From contig NZ_JAFCKB010000025.1 in assembly GCF_018130615.1 (NCBI RefSeq), positions 55,436 through 119,435 of the forward strand: a DNA stretch of 64,000 nt, in the 5' to 3' direction. The position numbers and the translations under genes are program-made. The notes under the pieces were generated by a model. It saw only the letters and a list, made by a program, of their open reading frames with translations, was not told the origin of the DNA and searched no databases. This document shows, in pieces, positions 7,670 to 16,321 of the stretch (its first letter is position 1; the number at the start of each line of letters is the position of its first letter). This stretch comes from Bradyrhizobium manausense (GTDB lineage: Bacteria > Pseudomonadota > Alphaproteobacteria > Rhizobiales > Xanthobacteraceae).

Positions 7670-8953
7670 TCACACCGCCTCGATCAGCATGGCACCGCCG
7701 AGTCCGCCGCCGATGCATTCGGTGGCGATTCCACGTCGTGTGCCGAGCCGCTTCATCGCATTGACGAGATGCAGCACGATGCGGTTGCCTGATGTGCCGA
7801 CGGGATGGCCGAGCGAGATGGCGCCGCCATCGACATTGAGCTTGTCGCGATCGATCTCGCCGGCAGCGCCATCGAGTCCAAGTATCTCGCGGCAGAACCT
7901 TTCGTCGTTCCAGGCAGCGAGGCAACCAAGCACTTGCGTTGCGAAGGCCTCGTTCAGCTCCCAGGTCTCGACGTCCTGGAGCGTGAGATTGTTGCGGGTC
8001 AGGAGCGGCGTCGCCGACATCACCGGACCAAGGCCCATGACGCTGGGATCGAGCGCAGCCCAGTTGCTGTCGACGATTGCGGCCTTCGGCGTGAGCTTGT
8101 GCTTGGCCACCGCCGCGTCGGAAGCCAAAATCACCCAGGACGCGCCGTCGGTGATCTGCGAGGAATTGCCGGCGGTGACCTGCCCCCAGGGACGCTCGAA
8201 CACCGGCCGGAGCTTTGCCAGTGTCTCGGCGGTGGAGTCCGGCCGCACGCCATCGTCATGATCGAAGAATTTTCCGTCGCGGGAGAACGCGGTCTCGACC
8301 TCGCCTTTCAAGAAACCTTCCGCTTGCGCATGCGCGAGTCGCCGATGGCTCTCGGCAGCATAAGCATCGGACTGGGCGCGGGTGATGCCGAAGAGATGGC
8401 CGACGACCTCGGCGGTCTGTCCCATGTTGAGTTCGGTGATGGGATCGGTCAGTCCGCGCTCCAGCCCAATGATCGGCTTGAGATAGCGCGGCCGCAGCTT
8501 GAACGCGGCGGCGAGCTTCGCGGCCAGGCCTTTGGCCGCGGCAAGGCCGGCGAACCAGCGCACGCCTGAATTCGGCCAGACCAGCGGCGCGTGGCTGAGC
8601 GCCTCGGTGCCGCCGGCCAAGATCATGTCGGCATGGCCTTCGCGGATGTAGCGATAGGCTGTGTCGATCGACTGCATGCCCGAGCCGCAATTGATCTGCA
8701 CGGTGAAGGCGACCATGTCCTCGCCCATGCCAAGCCGGAGCGCGGCGACGCGGGCCGGGTTCATCTCGTCGGCGATGACGTTGACGCAGCCGAGGATGAC
8801 CTGGTCGAAATCAGCCGGAGAGAACGGCTGGCGCGCCAGCAGCGGCCGTCCGCACTGCACGGCGAGATCAACCGGCGTGAACGGCCCCGGCCCCGAACGC
8901 GCCTTCAGAAACGGCGTCCGGCTGCCGTCGACGATGAATACCGGTCGTGCCAT
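7670..8953 (-). CDS. fadA: Acetyl-CoA acyltransferase (3-ketoacyl-CoA thiolase)
   Basis: Thiolase that cleaves 3-ketoacyl-CoA with CoA to acetyl-CoA and a shortened acyl-CoA, the last step of each beta-oxidation round. The 427-residue protein resembles the longer FadI branch. The nucleophile is C89 in QINCGSGMQSID; the second catalytic Cys is in ECIGGGLGGAML at the end and the catalytic His in SLGHPVGTSG. Its ATG shares one base with the fadE stop (TGATG), and its stop is two bases before fadJ, so it is translationally coupled to both. It should form a complex with the fadJ product. Confidence 0.93.
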   Translation of the reverse strand: MARPVFIVDGSRTPFLKARSGPGPFTPVDLAVQCGRPLLARQPFSPADFDQVILGCVNVIADEMNPARVAALRLGMGEDMVAFTVQINCGSGMQSIDTAYRYIREGHADMILAGGTEALSHAPLVWPNSGVRWFAGLAAAKGLAAKLAAAFKLRPRYLKPIIGLERGLTDPITELNMGQTAEVVGHLFGITRAQSDAYAAESHRRLAHAQAEGFLKGEVETAFSRDGKFFDHDDGVRPDSTAETLAKLRPVFERPWGQVTAGNSSQITDGASWVILASDAAVAKHKLTPKAAIVDSNWAALDPSVMGLGPVMSATPLLTRNNLTLQDVETWELNEAFATQVLGCLAAWNDERFCREILGLDGAAGEIDRDKLNVDGGAISLGHPVGTSGNRIVLHLVNAMKRLGTRRGIATECIGGGLGGAMLIEAV

Positions 8954-11220
8954 CAGCTCGCCGCCCTCTGTTCACCGAGTTCCTGAAAGAACTGATGCAC
9001 GTCGCGGGTTTTCTTGTAAATCGGCGACAGCGCCTCCGGCGCAAAATCATCGACCTCGATGACTTTTGCGACTGCTTCATGAGCGGTCGCAATCTGTTCG
9101 CCCTCGGCCTGCGTGATCACGCCCTTGGTGACGGCGTCCTTCCAGTCGCGGACATGCGCGGCGCGCATGCGCTTGACAATGGCGTCGGTCGCCGTGACCA
9201 GCTTGAACGCGCGCTCCAACCGGGCGAAGCCGCTGTCGTCATCGACATGCGCGAGATCGGGCGTCAGGCGCTCGCGCGCGGCCGACGGCTCCAGCACCAG
9301 GCTTGCACATTGATGCACGATGCGGTCGGACGGGCCGAGCACACGCGCGCCGAAGGGCTGGACCACGAGCTTGAGGATCACAGCGACGAAGCGGTTCGGC
9401 AGGTTGGCGAGGATTTCGGCCAGCCGGTTCTCGATCGTCTTGAAGCCGGTCGCCATGCACCATTCCAGCGCGGCAAAATCCTCCTGCTGCCGCCCCTCGT
9501 CCTGCCAGCGCTTTAGTGCGGCCGAGAGCAGATACAGTTCGGAAAGGATGTCGCCAAAGCGCGCCGACAGCATCTCCTTGCGTTTCAGCGCGCCGCCGAG
9601 CGTCAGCAGCGCCATGTCGGCGCAAAGCGCAAACGCCGCCGAGTAACGCGAGAGCTGGCGATAGAATGGCGTGGCGTCGCCTGCATCGGGCGCGAGCGCG
9701 AACACGCCAAAGGTCCAGCTCCGGCCGAAGGCGCGGACCAGCGTCCGGAAACTATGGCCGACATGCTTCCAGAAGGCCTTGTCGAACGCGGTCAGGCCAC
9801 GCTCGCGATCAGCGTCGGCGAGCGCATTCATCTCGTCGAGCAGATAGGGATGCGCGCGGATCGCGCCCTGCCCGAACACGATGAGATTGCGTGTCAGGAT
9901 GTTGGCACCCTCGACCGTGATGCCCACGGGCACGGCGCGATGCAGATTGCCGATATAGTTCTGCGGACCGTCGATCACGGCCTTGCCGCCATGGATGTCC
10001 ATGGCGTCGTCGATCGCGATGCGCATCCGCTCGGTCGCGTGCAGCTTCATGATGCCGGAGATCACGGCGGGATGAACGCCGGCATTCAGAGCCGCGCACG
10101 TCAGACGGCGCGCGGCATCGAGCTGATAGGTCGTCGCGACGATGCGCGCCAGCGGCTCCTCGACGCCCTCGAATTTGGAGATGGAGATGCCGAACTGCTC
10201 GCGGATCCGGGCATAGGCGCCGGTGGTGCGGGCCGCATAGGCGGCACCGGCCGCGGAGAGCGAGGGCAGCGAGATGCCGCGGCCGGCGGCGAGCGCCGTC
10301 ATCAGCATCTTCCAGCCCTGCCCGAGCCGTGCCTTGCCGCCAATGACATAGTCGAGCGGGATGAAGACGTCGCGGCCCCAGTTCGGGCCGTTCTGAAACA
10401 CCTGCATTGACGGCAGATGGCGATGGCCGATCTCGACGCCGGGCAGATTTGTCGGGATCAGTGCCACGGTGATGCCGAGCTCTTCCTGATCGCCAACCAG
10501 ATGATCGGGATCGTAAGCCTTGAAAGCGAGGCCCAGCAGCGTCGCAACGGGGCCGAGCGTGATATAGCGCTTGTGCCAGTTGAGCCGGAGACCGGTGACC
10601 TCGCGGCCCTCGAAATTGCCCTTGCAGATGATGCCGCTGTCGACCATCGAGGCGGCATCGGAGCCGGCCTCCGGACTGGTGAGACCAAAGCAGGGAATGT
10701 CGCGGCCATCGGCGAGGCGTGGCAGCCAGCGCTCCTGCTGCTCCCTGGTGCCGAAGCGCATCAGGAGCTCACCGGGCCCGAGCGAGTTCGGCACCATCAC
10801 GGTGACGGCGGCCGCGATCGATCGGGTCGAGATTTTTCGAACCACTTCGGAATGCGCATAGGGCGAGAAGCCGAGGCCGCCGAACTCCTTGGGAATGATC
10901 ATGCCGAAGAATTTTTCGCGCTTGATGAAGGCCCAGACCTCCTGCGGCAGGTCGCGCCATTCCCAAAAGATCTTCCACTCGTCGAGCATCGCGCAGAGCG
11001 CGTCAACGGGACCGCTGAGGAAGGCCTGCTCCTCGGCCGCCAACGTTGCCTGCGGGATCTTCAGCAGCTTCGACCAATCGGGATTGCCGGTGAAGAGATC
11101 GGCGTCCCACCAGACATCACCGGCCTCCAGCGCCTCCCGCTCGGTGTCGGACATCGCCGGCAGCACACCACGCGCCCAGGAGAAGATCGGCTTTGTGATT
11201 TTGTCGCGGCGGAAGCTCAT
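8953..11220 (-). CDS. fadE: Acyl-CoA dehydrogenase, FadE type
   Basis: FAD-dependent acyl-CoA dehydrogenase of the large FadE class, introducing the first double bond in beta-oxidation. From the ATG at 11220 it is 755 residues (an in-frame ATG at 11232 adds four). The N-terminal half holds the dehydrogenase fold, with PKEFGGLGFSPYAHSEV, CFGLTSPEAGSDAASM (FAD contact) and the NWHKRYITLGPVA segment; the IHGGKAVIDGPQNYIG region near the middle is the C-terminal helical bundle with cofactor contacts. The last ~280 residues match the DUF1974 extension found only in FadE-like enzymes. First gene of the beta-oxidation operon. Confidence 0.93.
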   Translation of the reverse strand: MSFRRDKITKPIFSWARGVLPAMSDTEREALEAGDVWWDADLFTGNPDWSKLLKIPQATLAAEEQAFLSGPVDALCAMLDEWKIFWEWRDLPQEVWAFIKREKFFGMIIPKEFGGLGFSPYAHSEVVRKISTRSIAAAVTVMVPNSLGPGELLMRFGTREQQERWLPRLADGRDIPCFGLTSPEAGSDAASMVDSGIICKGNFEGREVTGLRLNWHKRYITLGPVATLLGLAFKAYDPDHLVGDQEELGITVALIPTNLPGVEIGHRHLPSMQVFQNGPNWGRDVFIPLDYVIGGKARLGQGWKMLMTALAAGRGISLPSLSAAGAAYAARTTGAYARIREQFGISISKFEGVEEPLARIVATTYQLDAARRLTCAALNAGVHPAVISGIMKLHATERMRIAIDDAMDIHGGKAVIDGPQNYIGNLHRAVPVGITVEGANILTRNLIVFGQGAIRAHPYLLDEMNALADADRERGLTAFDKAFWKHVGHSFRTLVRAFGRSWTFGVFALAPDAGDATPFYRQLSRYSAAFALCADMALLTLGGALKRKEMLSARFGDILSELYLLSAALKRWQDEGRQQEDFAALEWCMATGFKTIENRLAEILANLPNRFVAVILKLVVQPFGARVLGPSDRIVHQCASLVLEPSAARERLTPDLAHVDDDSGFARLERAFKLVTATDAIVKRMRAAHVRDWKDAVTKGVITQAEGEQIATAHEAVAKVIEVDDFAPEALSPIYKKTRDVHQFFQELGEQRAAS

Positions 11221-11398
11221 GGCGGACCTCATGCAACGGCGCGGTTATCTGGCATTTTAGCGGAAAGTGGCCGGGCTGAGTGAACATCTCGGCGGCAAAA
11301 TGATGCGAATTGACGCGGCCGGGCGGCCGCCCCGGGGCATAACGGCCGGGGCGTGCGGGCAGTTCCGGGAGGTGATGGGGCGCAATGTCTCCCCACCT

Positions 11399-11500
11399 CA
11401 TTCCGGGGCACGCGAAGCGTGAACCCGGAATCCATCGTGCGGCAACGTAGATCGATGGATGAATTCCGGGCTCGCGCCTGACGGCGCGCCCCGGAATGAC
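11399..11500. repeat. Intergenic palindromic repeat, family C, two-arm copy
   Basis: Starts CATTCCGGGGCACGCGAAGC and ends GCGCGCCCCGGAATGAC, with an internal CCGGAATCCATC/GATGGATGAATTCCGG pair, so the whole ~100 bp can fold back on itself. A single-arm relative is at 16278-16315. It lies between fadE and the flavin reductase gene. Confidence 0.75.
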
Positions 11501-11524
11501 GGTGTGGAGGGAGTGCGGCCGGAC

Positions 11525-12148
11525 CTAATCCGGCCGGGCCATCTCGAACATGTTTTCCGGCTTGATCTCGAAGTAGTCGCCGCGGCGGCCGGCGCGCACG
11601 ATCGGGCGGGCGGCGGCGGTCTGGTAGACGCCGTCCTTGATCATGGCCTTGTCGATGTGGACGGCAACGACCTCGCCGAGCGTCAGCCAGGCATCGGCCG
11701 CCTTGCCATCGGCGCCCTTGAGGCGAACGATATCGGAGACCTTGCACTCGAAGGCGACCGGGCTCTCGCCGACGCGCGGCACGTTGACGAGCCTGCCCGG
11801 CACGGCGGTCAGGCCTGCGATCTCGAACTCGTCGACCTCGGGCGCAACGTGTGCGGCGGTCGCGTTCATGTGCTTGGCCAGGTCCATCGTGGCGAGATTC
11901 CAGACGAATTCGCCGGTCTGCTGGATGTTCGCGACCGTGTCTTTCCAGTTGGTGGAGGAGAAGCCGATGATCGGCGGCACATAGGCGAACGCATTGAAGA
12001 AGCTGTAGGGCGCCAGATTGACGTGGCCCTTGGTGTCACGCGAGGAGATCCAGCCGATCGGCCGCGGCGCGATGATGGCGTTGAAGGGATCATGCTTGAG
12101 GCCGTGGCCCTTGGAGGGCTCGTAGAAATGCAGGTCTTTGTCGGTCAC
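11525..12148 (-). CDS. Flavin reductase-like FMN-binding protein
   Basis: 207-residue split-barrel flavoprotein of the flavin reductase / DIM6-NTAB type, which binds FMN and usually reduces free flavin with NAD(P)H for a partner monooxygenase. Diagnostic segments are NAIIAPRPIGWISSRDTKGHVNLAPYSFFNAF (FMN phosphate and ring contacts, first third), then PPIIGFSS and the RVGESPVAFECKVSDI strand near residue 130. No partner oxygenase is adjacent; it is followed by a palindromic repeat and the fad operon. Members of this branch are often annotated only as flavin reductase family, so the electron acceptor is unknown. Confidence 0.85.
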   Translation of the reverse strand: MTDKDLHFYEPSKGHGLKHDPFNAIIAPRPIGWISSRDTKGHVNLAPYSFFNAFAYVPPIIGFSSTNWKDTVANIQQTGEFVWNLATMDLAKHMNATAAHVAPEVDEFEIAGLTAVPGRLVNVPRVGESPVAFECKVSDIVRLKGADGKAADAWLTLGEVVAVHIDKAMIKDGVYQTAAARPIVRAGRRGDYFEIKPENMFEMARPD

Positions 12149-12163
12149 GCGCTGCTTCCTTTT

Positions 12164-12243
12164 CGTCGTTGCGAGCGCAGCGAAGCAATCCGGAGTCCCC
12201 GGGCGGAGACAGTCTGGATTGCTTCGCTACGCTCGCAATGACG
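12164..12243. repeat. Intergenic palindromic repeat, family B copy 1
   Basis: About 80 bp with near-perfect 28-bp arms: CGTCGTTGCGAGCGCAGCGA on the left continues to AAGCAATCC, and the right arm starts GGATTGCTTCGCTACGCTCG. It separates the flavin reductase and TetR genes. A shorter, diverged copy is at 16154-16217. Confidence 0.8.
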
Positions 12244-12325
12244 GAATTTGTTGATCCGTCCTGGGCCGCCGCGAGCCGGTCAGCCCGGGCGGTCGGCCTG
12301 TTATATGGGGAAACCCGCCGGACCG

Positions 12326-12925
12326 TCAGTGGCGCGGGGACAGAGCCGCGATGACGAAATCGATCATCTGGTCGATGGTCGGGCCCGGCTTGGTGGCGCA
12401 CTGAGCGATCATCTGGGGGTGGAAGAAGCGCATCATGGCGGTGCAGGAGCAGAGCGAAGCCATTTGCAGGTCCGGCGCCTCGAACTCACCGGTCGCGATA
12501 CCCTGCGCGATCATCTGCCCGACAAAGCCGGCAATGCACTCCATATGATTCAAGCAGACGTCCCAGTCCTCCTGCATCGCGATCTCGACCATCTCGTGCA
12601 GCTTGTTGTCGCCGACATAGCGCTCGGTGTTCATGCGGTTGATCGTGGTGAGCAACTCGCGGAAGCGCGGGATCACCGGACCGGACCGCGCCACGATTCG
12701 TTGCGCCTCGAGCTCAACCTCGCCCATCAGCGAACGCGCCACCGCCTGATGGATCGCCTTCTTCGATTCGAAGAAGCGATAGACGTTGGCGGGACTCATC
12801 CGCAGCTCTTTGGCGATATCCCCGACCGTGGTCTTCTGATAGCCGATCTGGCGGAACAGCCGCTCGGCCACCTCGAGAATACGATCCCGGGTGTCGCCTT
12901 CGATATGCTCCGCAACCAGTGTCAT
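12326..12925 (-). CDS. TetR-family regulator of the RND efflux genes
   Basis: 199-residue repressor with the TetR helix-turn-helix at residues ~12-58 (RDRILEVAERLFRQIGYQKTTVGDIAKEL, then SPANVYRFFESKKAI as recognition helix) and a helical ligand-binding domain behind it. It follows the permease gene by 33 bp on the same strand, so it is the last gene of the adaptor-permease-regulator run and is likely co-transcribed and autoregulated. The effector is probably a pump substrate. The promoter in front of the adaptor gene (17429-17530) is AT-rich with several TGAC/GTCA half-sites, but I could not single out one convincing operator. Confidence 0.85.
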   Translation of the reverse strand: MTLVAEHIEGDTRDRILEVAERLFRQIGYQKTTVGDIAKELRMSPANVYRFFESKKAIHQAVARSLMGEVELEAQRIVARSGPVIPRFRELLTTINRMNTERYVGDNKLHEMVEIAMQEDWDVCLNHMECIAGFVGQMIAQGIATGEFEAPDLQMASLCSCTAMMRFFHPQMIAQCATKPGPTIDQMIDFVIAALSPRH

Positions 12926-12958
12926 GTGTCAGGACTCGTTCGTCGGTAGTCTTCTCAT

Positions 12959-15900
12959 TTATTCAGCCGCTTCAGCAAGCGGAATTGCGTGCTCGTCATC
13001 GCTCCCATGCTGCGGCGCGGCAGGCTGTTCCGGCGTACCCGCCTCGTCCAGGCTCTTCCTGAACCACAGGGCATAGAGGCCGGGCAGGTACAGCAGCGTC
13101 AGGAAGGTCGCGACGAACAGTCCGCCCATGATGGTGATCGCCATCGGGCCCCAGAAGGCCGAACGCGACAGCGGTATCATGGCGAGGATGGCAGCAAGCG
13201 CCGTCAGCACCACCGGCCGGGCGCGGCGGACAGTCGCCTCCACGATCGCCTCGCGCCGGGTCAGGCCATGGGAGACGTCGGTCTCGATCTGGTCGACCAG
13301 GATGACCGTGTTGCGCATGATCATGCCGGCGAGCGCAATCAGGCCAAGCAGCGCCACGAAGCCGAACGGAGCATTGGCGACGTTGAGACCGAAGGAGGCG
13401 CCGACGATGCCGAGCGGCGCGGTCAGGAACACCAGGATCAGGCGCGAGAAGCTCTGCAGCTGGATCATCAGCAGCGTCAGCATCACCATGACCATCACCG
13501 GGAAGAGGATGAAGATCGAGGCGTTGCCCTTGGCAGACTCTTCGAACGCGCCGCCCGGCTCGATGCGGTAGGCCGGCTCGAGGTAATCCTTGATGGCCTG
13601 CAGCTTCGGCGTGATCTGGTTGGTGACGTCGGGCGCCTGCACGCCGTCGACGACGTCGGACCGCACGGTGATCGCCATGTCGCGGTTGCGCCGCCACATG
13701 ATCGGCTCCTCGTGGGCATATTCGATCTTGGCGATCTGCTGCAGCGGCACGGCGACGCCGTTCTTCGAGGTGATGGTGAGATCACCGACGTCGCCGAGAT
13801 CGAGGCGCTCGGAGGGGATCGCGCGGGCGACCACAGCGACCTTCTCGATGCCGTCACGCACGGTCGTGACCTGCGCGCCGGAGATCAGCATGGACAGCGC
13901 CTGGGAGACGTCCTGCGGGGTGAGACCCATGGCGCGGGCACGATCCTGGTCGACGACGAGCTTGAGGTAGGGCGACTGCTCGTTCCAGTCGAGCTGGACG
14001 TCCTTGACGCTCTTGTTCTGCCGCATGACGTCGCGAACCTGGTAGGCGATCTCGCGCACCTTGTTGGCATCGGGGCCGATCACGCGAAACTGCACGGGGA
14101 AGCCGACCGGCGGACCGAAATTGAAGCGGTCGACGCGCACGCGCGCCTCGGTCAGCATGCCGTCGGCAACGGCGCCCTCGATCTTGGCCTTGACCCGCTC
14201 GCGCGCCTCGACGCCCTTGGCGACGATGACGATCTCGGCAAAGGCCTCGTTCGGAAGCTGCGGGTTGAGACCGAGCCAGAAGCGCGGCGAGCCCTGACCG
14301 ACATAGGAAGTATAGGTCTCGATGTCCTTGTCGTCCTTGAGCAGCGTCTCGGCCTTCTTCACCGCCTTCTCGGTGACGTTGAAGGCGGTACCTTCGGGCA
14401 GGCGCAGCTGGAGGAACAGCTCGGGCCGTTCCGACAGCGGGAAGAACTGCTGCTGGACATGGCCGAAGCCGACGATGGATGCGATGAAGACGCCGACGGT
14501 CGCGACCACGACGGTGATACGGTGATTGACGCACCATTGCACGATGGCGCGCAGGCCACGATACATGCGGGTCTCGTAGACCGCGTGCGGATCGTGGTTG
14601 TGATGCGCCTTCATCTCGGGCAGCAGCTTGACGCCGATATAGGGCGTGAAGATCACCGCCACGAACCACGAGGCAACCAGCGCGATCGCCACGATCCAGA
14701 AGATGCTGCCGGCATATTCGCCGACCGCGGAATTGGCAAAGCCGATGGGGAGGAAGCCAGCGGCCGTGACCAGCGTTCCCGTGAGCATCGGAAACGCAGT
14801 TGATTCCCAGGCAAAGGATGCCGCACGCATGCGGTCCCAGCCCTGCTCCATCTTCACCACCATCATCTCGACCGCGATGATGGCATCATCCACCAGTAGG
14901 CCGAGCGCGATGATCAGCGCACCGAGTGTGATGCGATGCAGGTCGAGCGACATTGTGTTCATGACGACGAAGACGATGCCCAGCACCAGCGGCACCGACA
15001 GCGCGACCACGATGCCGGTGCGCCAGCCGAGTGCCAGGAACGAGACGAACAGCACGATGACGAGCGCTTCCATGAAGGAGTGCACGAACTCGCCGACGGC
15101 GTGCTCGACCACCTTGGGCTGGTCCGCGATCAGACTGACGTCGATGCCCTGCGGCACGGCCTTCATGAATTCCGCGGTCGCCTTCTCGACCTCCTTGCCG
15201 AGCTCGAGAATATTGGCGCCCTTGGCGGTGACGACGCCGATGCCGATCGCGGCCTTGCCTTCCTGGCGGACGACGAAGCTGGGCGGATCGACATAGCCAT
15301 GGGTGACGGTGGCGATGTCGCCGAGGCGGAACACGCGGCCGTTGCTCTCGACCGGGGTCTCGGCCACGGCCTTGGCGCCGTCGAGCGCGCCGGTCACGCG
15401 CAGCGGCACACGCTGCGACGAGGTCTCGACCGTGCCGGCGGGCGTCACGTTGTTCTGCTTGGCAAGCGAATCGAACAACGCCTGCGGCGTGATGCCGAGG
15501 GTGGCGAGCTTGGCATGCGAGAACTCGACGAAGATGCGCTCATCCTGGTTGCCGTAGACGTCGACCTTGGTCACGCCCGGCACCTTCAGGAGGCGCTGAC
15601 GGAATCCTTCGGAGACCTTCTTGAGCTGGGCGTAATCGGCGCCGTCGCCGGTCATCATGTAGAGGATGGAATCGACGTCGGAGAACTCGTCGTTGACGAC
15701 CGGTCCCAGAATGCCCGAGGGCAACTGGCCCTGCACATCGACCAGCTTCTTGCGGAGCAGATAGAAGAGATAGGGCACGTCCTTCGGCGGCGTGGAGTCG
15801 CGGAAGGTGACCTGAAGCGCGGTGAAGCCAGGCTTCGAATAGGTCTGCACCTTCTCGAAATACGGCAGCTCCTGGATCTTCTTCTCGATGGGATCGGCGA

Positions 15901-16096
15901 CCTGCGCCTGCATCTCCTGCGCGGTCGCGCCCGGCCACAGCACGGAGACGTTGACCACCTTCACCGTGAAGAACGGGTCTTCGGCGCGGCCGAGCTTCTG
16001 ATACGAGAAGAAGCCGGCGACGCCGAGCACGAGCATCAGGAACAGGACCAGCGTCGGATGGCTGACGGCCCAGGCCGAGAGGTTGAAGCGCTTCAT
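12959..16096 (-). CDS. RND multidrug efflux permease (HAE1/AcrB family)
   Basis: Proton-driven inner-membrane pump of an RND tripartite efflux system. The 1045-residue protein has the expected 12-helix plan: one N-terminal helix (FLMLVLGVAGFFSYQKLGRAEDP), a large periplasmic loop, helices 2-6, a second loop and helices 8-12. TM4 carries the proton-relay pair in ALGLLVDDAIIAVEMM. Start at ATG 16096 (MKRFNLSAWAVSHP); the upstream in-frame codon adds eleven untypical residues. It is separated from the adaptor gene by 225 bp holding two palindromic repeats, unusual within an efflux operon. Sequence resembles MdtB/MdtC-like exporters of hydrophobic compounds more than metal pumps (no charged CusA-type helix pattern). 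No outer-membrane channel gene is nearby. Confidence 0.92.
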   Translation of the reverse strand: MKRFNLSAWAVSHPTLVLFLMLVLGVAGFFSYQKLGRAEDPFFTVKVVNVSVLWPGATAQEMQAQVADPIEKKIQELPYFEKVQTYSKPGFTALQVTFRDSTPPKDVPYLFYLLRKKLVDVQGQLPSGILGPVVNDEFSDVDSILYMMTGDGADYAQLKKVSEGFRQRLLKVPGVTKVDVYGNQDERIFVEFSHAKLATLGITPQALFDSLAKQNNVTPAGTVETSSQRVPLRVTGALDGAKAVAETPVESNGRVFRLGDIATVTHGYVDPPSFVVRQEGKAAIGIGVVTAKGANILELGKEVEKATAEFMKAVPQGIDVSLIADQPKVVEHAVGEFVHSFMEALVIVLFVSFLALGWRTGIVVALSVPLVLGIVFVVMNTMSLDLHRITLGALIIALGLLVDDAIIAVEMMVVKMEQGWDRMRAASFAWESTAFPMLTGTLVTAAGFLPIGFANSAVGEYAGSIFWIVAIALVASWFVAVIFTPYIGVKLLPEMKAHHNHDPHAVYETRMYRGLRAIVQWCVNHRITVVVATVGVFIASIVGFGHVQQQFFPLSERPELFLQLRLPEGTAFNVTEKAVKKAETLLKDDKDIETYTSYVGQGSPRFWLGLNPQLPNEAFAEIVIVAKGVEARERVKAKIEGAVADGMLTEARVRVDRFNFGPPVGFPVQFRVIGPDANKVREIAYQVRDVMRQNKSVKDVQLDWNEQSPYLKLVVDQDRARAMGLTPQDVSQALSMLISGAQVTTVRDGIEKVAVVARAIPSERLDLGDVGDLTITSKNGVAVPLQQIAKIEYAHEEPIMWRRNRDMAITVRSDVVDGVQAPDVTNQITPKLQAIKDYLEPAYRIEPGGAFEESAKGNASIFILFPVMVMVMLTLLMIQLQSFSRLILVFLTAPLGIVGASFGLNVANAPFGFVALLGLIALAGMIMRNTVILVDQIETDVSHGLTRREAIVEATVRRARPVVLTALAAILAMIPLSRSAFWGPMAITIMGGLFVATFLTLLYLPGLYALWFRKSLDEAGTPEQPAAPQHGSDDEHAIPLAEAAE

Positions 16097-16153
16097 CGCA
16101 CTCTCCGAAAAAATCGATCCAATTGCCAAAAACGACAGCCGCTCTGTTCAAAC

Positions 16154-16217
16154 CGTCGTCGCGAGGCAGCGAAGCAATCCAGGGGGCTGGGCAGGTTCTG
16201 GATCGCTTCGCCGCTTC
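16154..16217. repeat. Intergenic palindromic repeat, family B copy 2 (degenerate)
   Basis: Contains GAGGCAGCGAAGCAATCCAG and, inverted, CTGGATCGCTTCGCCGC, matching the arms of the repeat at 12164-12243 with a shorter loop. Lies between the efflux adaptor and permease genes. Confidence 0.6.
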
Positions 16218-16277
16218 AGCCTTTGCGTAGGGGCAAAGGCCGAAACTCACCTCACACGACGTAACTCAACTTCTTTT

Positions 16278-16315
16278 GTCATTCCGGGGCGCGCAAAGCG
16301 CGAACCCGGAATGAC
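16278..16315. repeat. Intergenic palindromic repeat, family C, single arm
   Basis: GTCATTCCGGGGCGCGCAAA followed by GCGCGAACCCGGAATGAC, a self-complementary 38-bp unit matching the outer arm of 11399-11500. Only six bases before the end of the adaptor gene. Confidence 0.65.
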
Positions 16316-16321
16316 CGAAAC

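Noticed and set aside
12989-14803. 604-codon plus-strand open frame
   Set aside because: Antisense to the RND permease, no ribosome site, repetitive Asp/His/Arg composition.
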